64,000 nt of DNA from Mansonella perstans (taxonomy: Eukaryota > Nematoda > Chromadorea > Rhabditida > Onchocercidae): NCBI GenBank assembly GCA_037074765.1, contig JBAMDO010000114.1:1-64000 (forward strand), given 5' to 3'. Shown here one piece after another: positions 61,041 to 64,000 of this stretch (positions within the stretch are counted from its first letter, which is position 1; each line of letters opens with the position of its first letter). A program made the translations under genes and the position numbers. The notes under the pieces were generated by a model. That model searched no databases, was not told the DNA's origin, and saw only the letters and a list, made by a program, of their open reading frames with translations.

Positions 61041-63936
61041 TCTGGATCCAAATGAAGATCCAGTAACGGGTCTGGAAAGAGTGGCATCATTTAGAAATGA
61101 GAATGTAAGCCGAAGAAATCGCGAAGAAGCGCAGCATAGATTAGAAGAATCTCGTCGGAACAAACTGCATAGAGATTATGAGAAAGAAGGCGCAGTTTCT
61201 TCTCTATATGAGAGTTTAAATTATGAAATCGTTGAAAATAAACTCTATCAGGCTGAGGAAAAAGAACCTGGTCATCAGGTATGCTCTTATTTTATGGAAA
61301 TGAGAATCTTTTACTTTCCTGCAATTATCTGCTTACATCTTTTCGGTATGCAAATTTTTACAATATAAATTTTTCGAGCTCTGAAATTTTATCAGATTAG
61401 CAGGGAAATGTGCATGAAATATCATATGTTTGCTGTTATAGTTAATCGTATGCTTTGTTGTCCGCTTATATCAGAGATTTCTTACGAATATAGCTTAGTT
61501 GAAAAGTTTTGTTTATTTAAACAAATTGACACATTAAAAGCTGTTTAAATTTTAAAATTAATCGATTATTTGCAGCGAAGACTTTTTCGTCAGTCAGTGA
61601 ATCGTTGGGTGGTGTGTTTCTTTATTGGAATTTTTACTGCTGTCGTTGCGGCTGCTATAGATATAGTAATATATTATAGCAGTGTGGTCAAATTTCGCTT
61701 GATCATTAGCAGCCGTAAGTGCCTTGCTGATTCTTGTTAAAGCGTCGCATTTATTAGATTAATAATAGCTATTGCCCAATATGATGATCAGCTTTATATA
61801 ATTCAAAAAAAAAAAAAAAAAAAAAACACCCATCATATTTTTGCTAACGTTGATTCTTCTTGTTCGTTTTCAGTGTTAAATCTTTGTGAGAAAAGGATGG
61901 AATTTGGTGGTGGTTGTATATGGACGGTAGAATTTGCATGGATTTGCTATAATTGCATTCTGATCACAATTTCCGCCTGTTTAGTTTTATTTTTATCTCC
62001 TATTGCTGCTGGTTCAGGTTTGTTTTCAAAAAAAAAGCTTCTGAAAAGTATTTAAAAAAAAATTAGGGTAGGTGTTTTTATTGCTCATTGCTAAATAATT
62101 AATTTACAGGAATATCACAAGTCAAGTGTTTTCTAAATGGTGTAGAAATACCGGGTGTTGTACGACTGAAAACTTTGTTTGCAAAAGCATTTGGTGTAGC
62201 ATGTACTGTTGGTGGTGGTTTGAGCGCTGGAAAGGTAATTTTCGTTTTCTATCTATTTCTGTTGATTTCCATGGAATTTTTTATTTGATATCTAAGCATA
62301 TGGTATGTTAATCATTAATTCTATCTAGATTAAATATAGGAAGGTCCAATGATTCATTCCGGAGCGGTGGTCGCAGCTGGTATTTCACAAGGCAAATGCG
62401 TCACCTTTTCACTTGATTTTCATATTTTCGAACAGTTTCGGAACGATCGGTAGAGTTTAATTTCTCAATATCAGTATTTGATTATGAATAATTTGCTTTT
62501 CTTCTGGCAAAAGAAATTTTCAGCGAAAAACGCGATTTTGTAAGTGCAGGTGCGGCAGCTGGAGTTGCTGCGGCTTTTGGTGCCCCAATTGGTGGAGTTT
62601 TATTCAGTTTGGAAGAAGGAGCTAGTTTCTGGAACCAAAGCTTAACGTGGCGCATGGTTTTTTTTTAGTCTTGCTTTTATTAAAGTGATTTTTATCATTC
62701 TTCTTTCCATTTCGAATTCAAAAAAGAAATCTGTCTAAGCAAATTAAACTAAATAACAACCTTGTCATCTTTGAATTAAGTAGGTTAATAAATTTGTTTC
62801 ATTATAAATAATATTATAAATAAATTATAAATAAATTCGTCCACTAATATAATGATATCAAAATTAAAAATTAAGTCAAAAAAAGATTGTTTTTCCTTAA
62901 ATTCACCAGAGTTTCATTTTTAAAACTTTTCACCGGGTTATTCTGTTTCTCGAAACGCATTGAATTATGATTTCATAATATGTTTCATGAGTTGCACTAT
63001 TTCCATTTGGCATTTATTTGACAGAATTTTCTCTTTTTTCAGTTTTTCGCTGCTATGACGTCGTTGTTTACTTTGAATTGCATTCTTAGCGTATTTCATG
63101 GAGTTGGCGGTTTTTTATCATGGAATGGATTGGCAAATTTCGGTGTTTTTGAGGTGATATTCATTTTCATATTGCTAACTGCTTTTTAATAGTTAATCTT
63201 TTTTTTTTAAGGAGTGTATATATATATATGTATAATGTTGGCAAACTTATCCTTTTTAGAATCATAGCTACAACATTTGGGAAATACCGATCTTTCTTCT
63301 CATTGGCGCTCTTGGAGGCCTTTTTGGCGCTTTATTCAATTCTTTGAATTTAAAACTTTCACGTTTCAGGAGAAAGTTAGTTATGATTTCAAACGTTTCA
63401 AAAAAGCATAGTTTAGAAGTGATATCTTAGTGTTTATTATGAAAAAGAAATAGAGTCCAGCAAGTTTACGACATTTTAACTATTTTCGTTCGATATTTTG
63501 AGAATTTTTTTGGCTTTTGTTTGAGGTATATTCGAAGCAAATGTCAGAAGCTGATGGAATGTTTACTCGTTGCTGCAGCGTCTGCATTTACTGGATTTGT
63601 TACTCTGTTCCTGGTAAATGACTGCGTGCCAGTTGGCCTTAATCCAAAATTAACCGAAGTCACAAAGGTTAGTAATATAAAGAACGAATTTTTTTATTAT
63701 GGTTTAAAATTTGTCAAATTATGGTATTTTAACACTTTTGGGCATAGTTTTTAAACAAAAGGAATTATTGGAAAAAAAGTTTCGAAGAAAACAAATGCCA
63801 TCTTGAACTGTCATACGTAAACAAATTAATTTGGCTTTGCAGTTGTGGTGCCGCAAAGGTCAATACAGTGCTGTAGCAAATTTATTCTTTCAAAGTCCCG
63901 AAGAAAGTGTGAAAAGTCTGTTTCATAGTCCAACAA
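61041..63936 (+). CDS. clh-6: ClC-7/ClC-6-type chloride/proton antiporter, 5' part only in window
   Basis: Lysosomal/endosomal 2Cl-/H+ exchanger family. Ten exons keep frame: 61041-61278, 61576-61714, 61874-62017, 62110-62234, 62340-62449, 62524-62656, 63043-63153, 63260-63375, 63526-63667 and 63843-63936; the gene continues past the window end, with an unresolved start. The cytosolic N-terminus has [13 protein letters not shown], matching the ClC-7 YESLDYDNSENQL block. The channel body follows: AAGSGIS, then [18 protein letters not shown], then [12 protein letters not shown] with the gating glutamate, then [20 protein letters not shown] and [12 protein letters not shown] with the proton glutamate. 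Both glutamates support an exchanger rather than a channel. The selectivity motif GSGIP reads GSGIS here. C. elegans clh-6 is the nearest named homologue I would expect; the symbol is by family only. The partner Ostm1 is not in the window. Confidence 0.93.
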
Positions 63937-64000
63937 GTGAGCTCATCATTTTTAGAATTGGATGTTTCTAATCGAACAGCAATTTTATTTTCGTTTCTCT

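Noticed and set aside
1..64000. tRNA or rRNA genes
   Set aside because: No stretch showed a T-loop plus matching acceptor and anticodon arms; the primer site at 41000-41017 resembles only a tRNA 3' end.

Overview
The window is nuclear DNA of a nematode, most likely a filarial or other spirurid (clade III) parasite. The support is strong AT bias, short exons joined at tttcag/gtaag-type sites, many 100-600 bp introns, probable spliced-leader acceptors just 5' of start codons, an HRG-type heme transporter gene and a BEL/Pao retrotransposon. The exact species is not visible; 'filarial-like' is inference.

Layout. 1-21.5 kb: no convincing gene; AT-rich DNA with many minisatellites and microsatellites. 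21.5-26.4 kb (+): a patatin-like (ATGL-type) lipase gene, then an EBAG9/RCAS1 homologue 0.73 kb downstream, possibly one operon. 26.4-30.4 kb: gene-free. 30.4-32.9 kb (+): a three-exon gene for a small protein starting Met-Gly-Cys-Cys, predicted to be lipid-anchored. 33.9-44.7 kb: a nest of LTR retroelements. A structurally complete BEL/Pao element (34749-41808, minus strand) has near-identical LTRs, a TGTCG/CGACA inverted terminus, a 5-bp AAGAG target duplication and a tRNA primer site, but its coding part carries about six stops and five frameshifts. It sits in older related repeats that include a decayed Pao gag on the plus strand. 45.5-47.1 kb (-): a four-exon HRG-1-type heme transporter. 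49.5-56.6 kb (+): a 20-exon threonyl-tRNA synthetase with an N-terminal extension that may make a mitochondrial isoform. 56.6-60.5 kb: a few orphan exon candidates and a 194-bp duplication. 61.0 kb to the window edge (+): the N-terminal half of a ClC-7/ClC-6-type chloride/proton antiporter, cut by the window end.

The host genes act in lipid, organelle and core translation functions: lipid droplet or membrane lipase, Golgi or secretory adaptor, heme transport across endolysosomal or plasma membrane, lysosomal ion exchange, and Thr-tRNA charging. I see no bacterial-style cluster and no clearly new system. The most informative points are the nested retroelement locus with its paralogous empty site, the G:C to A:T bias of its stops, the changed GSGIP motif of the ClC gene, and the two possible start sites of the synthetase.
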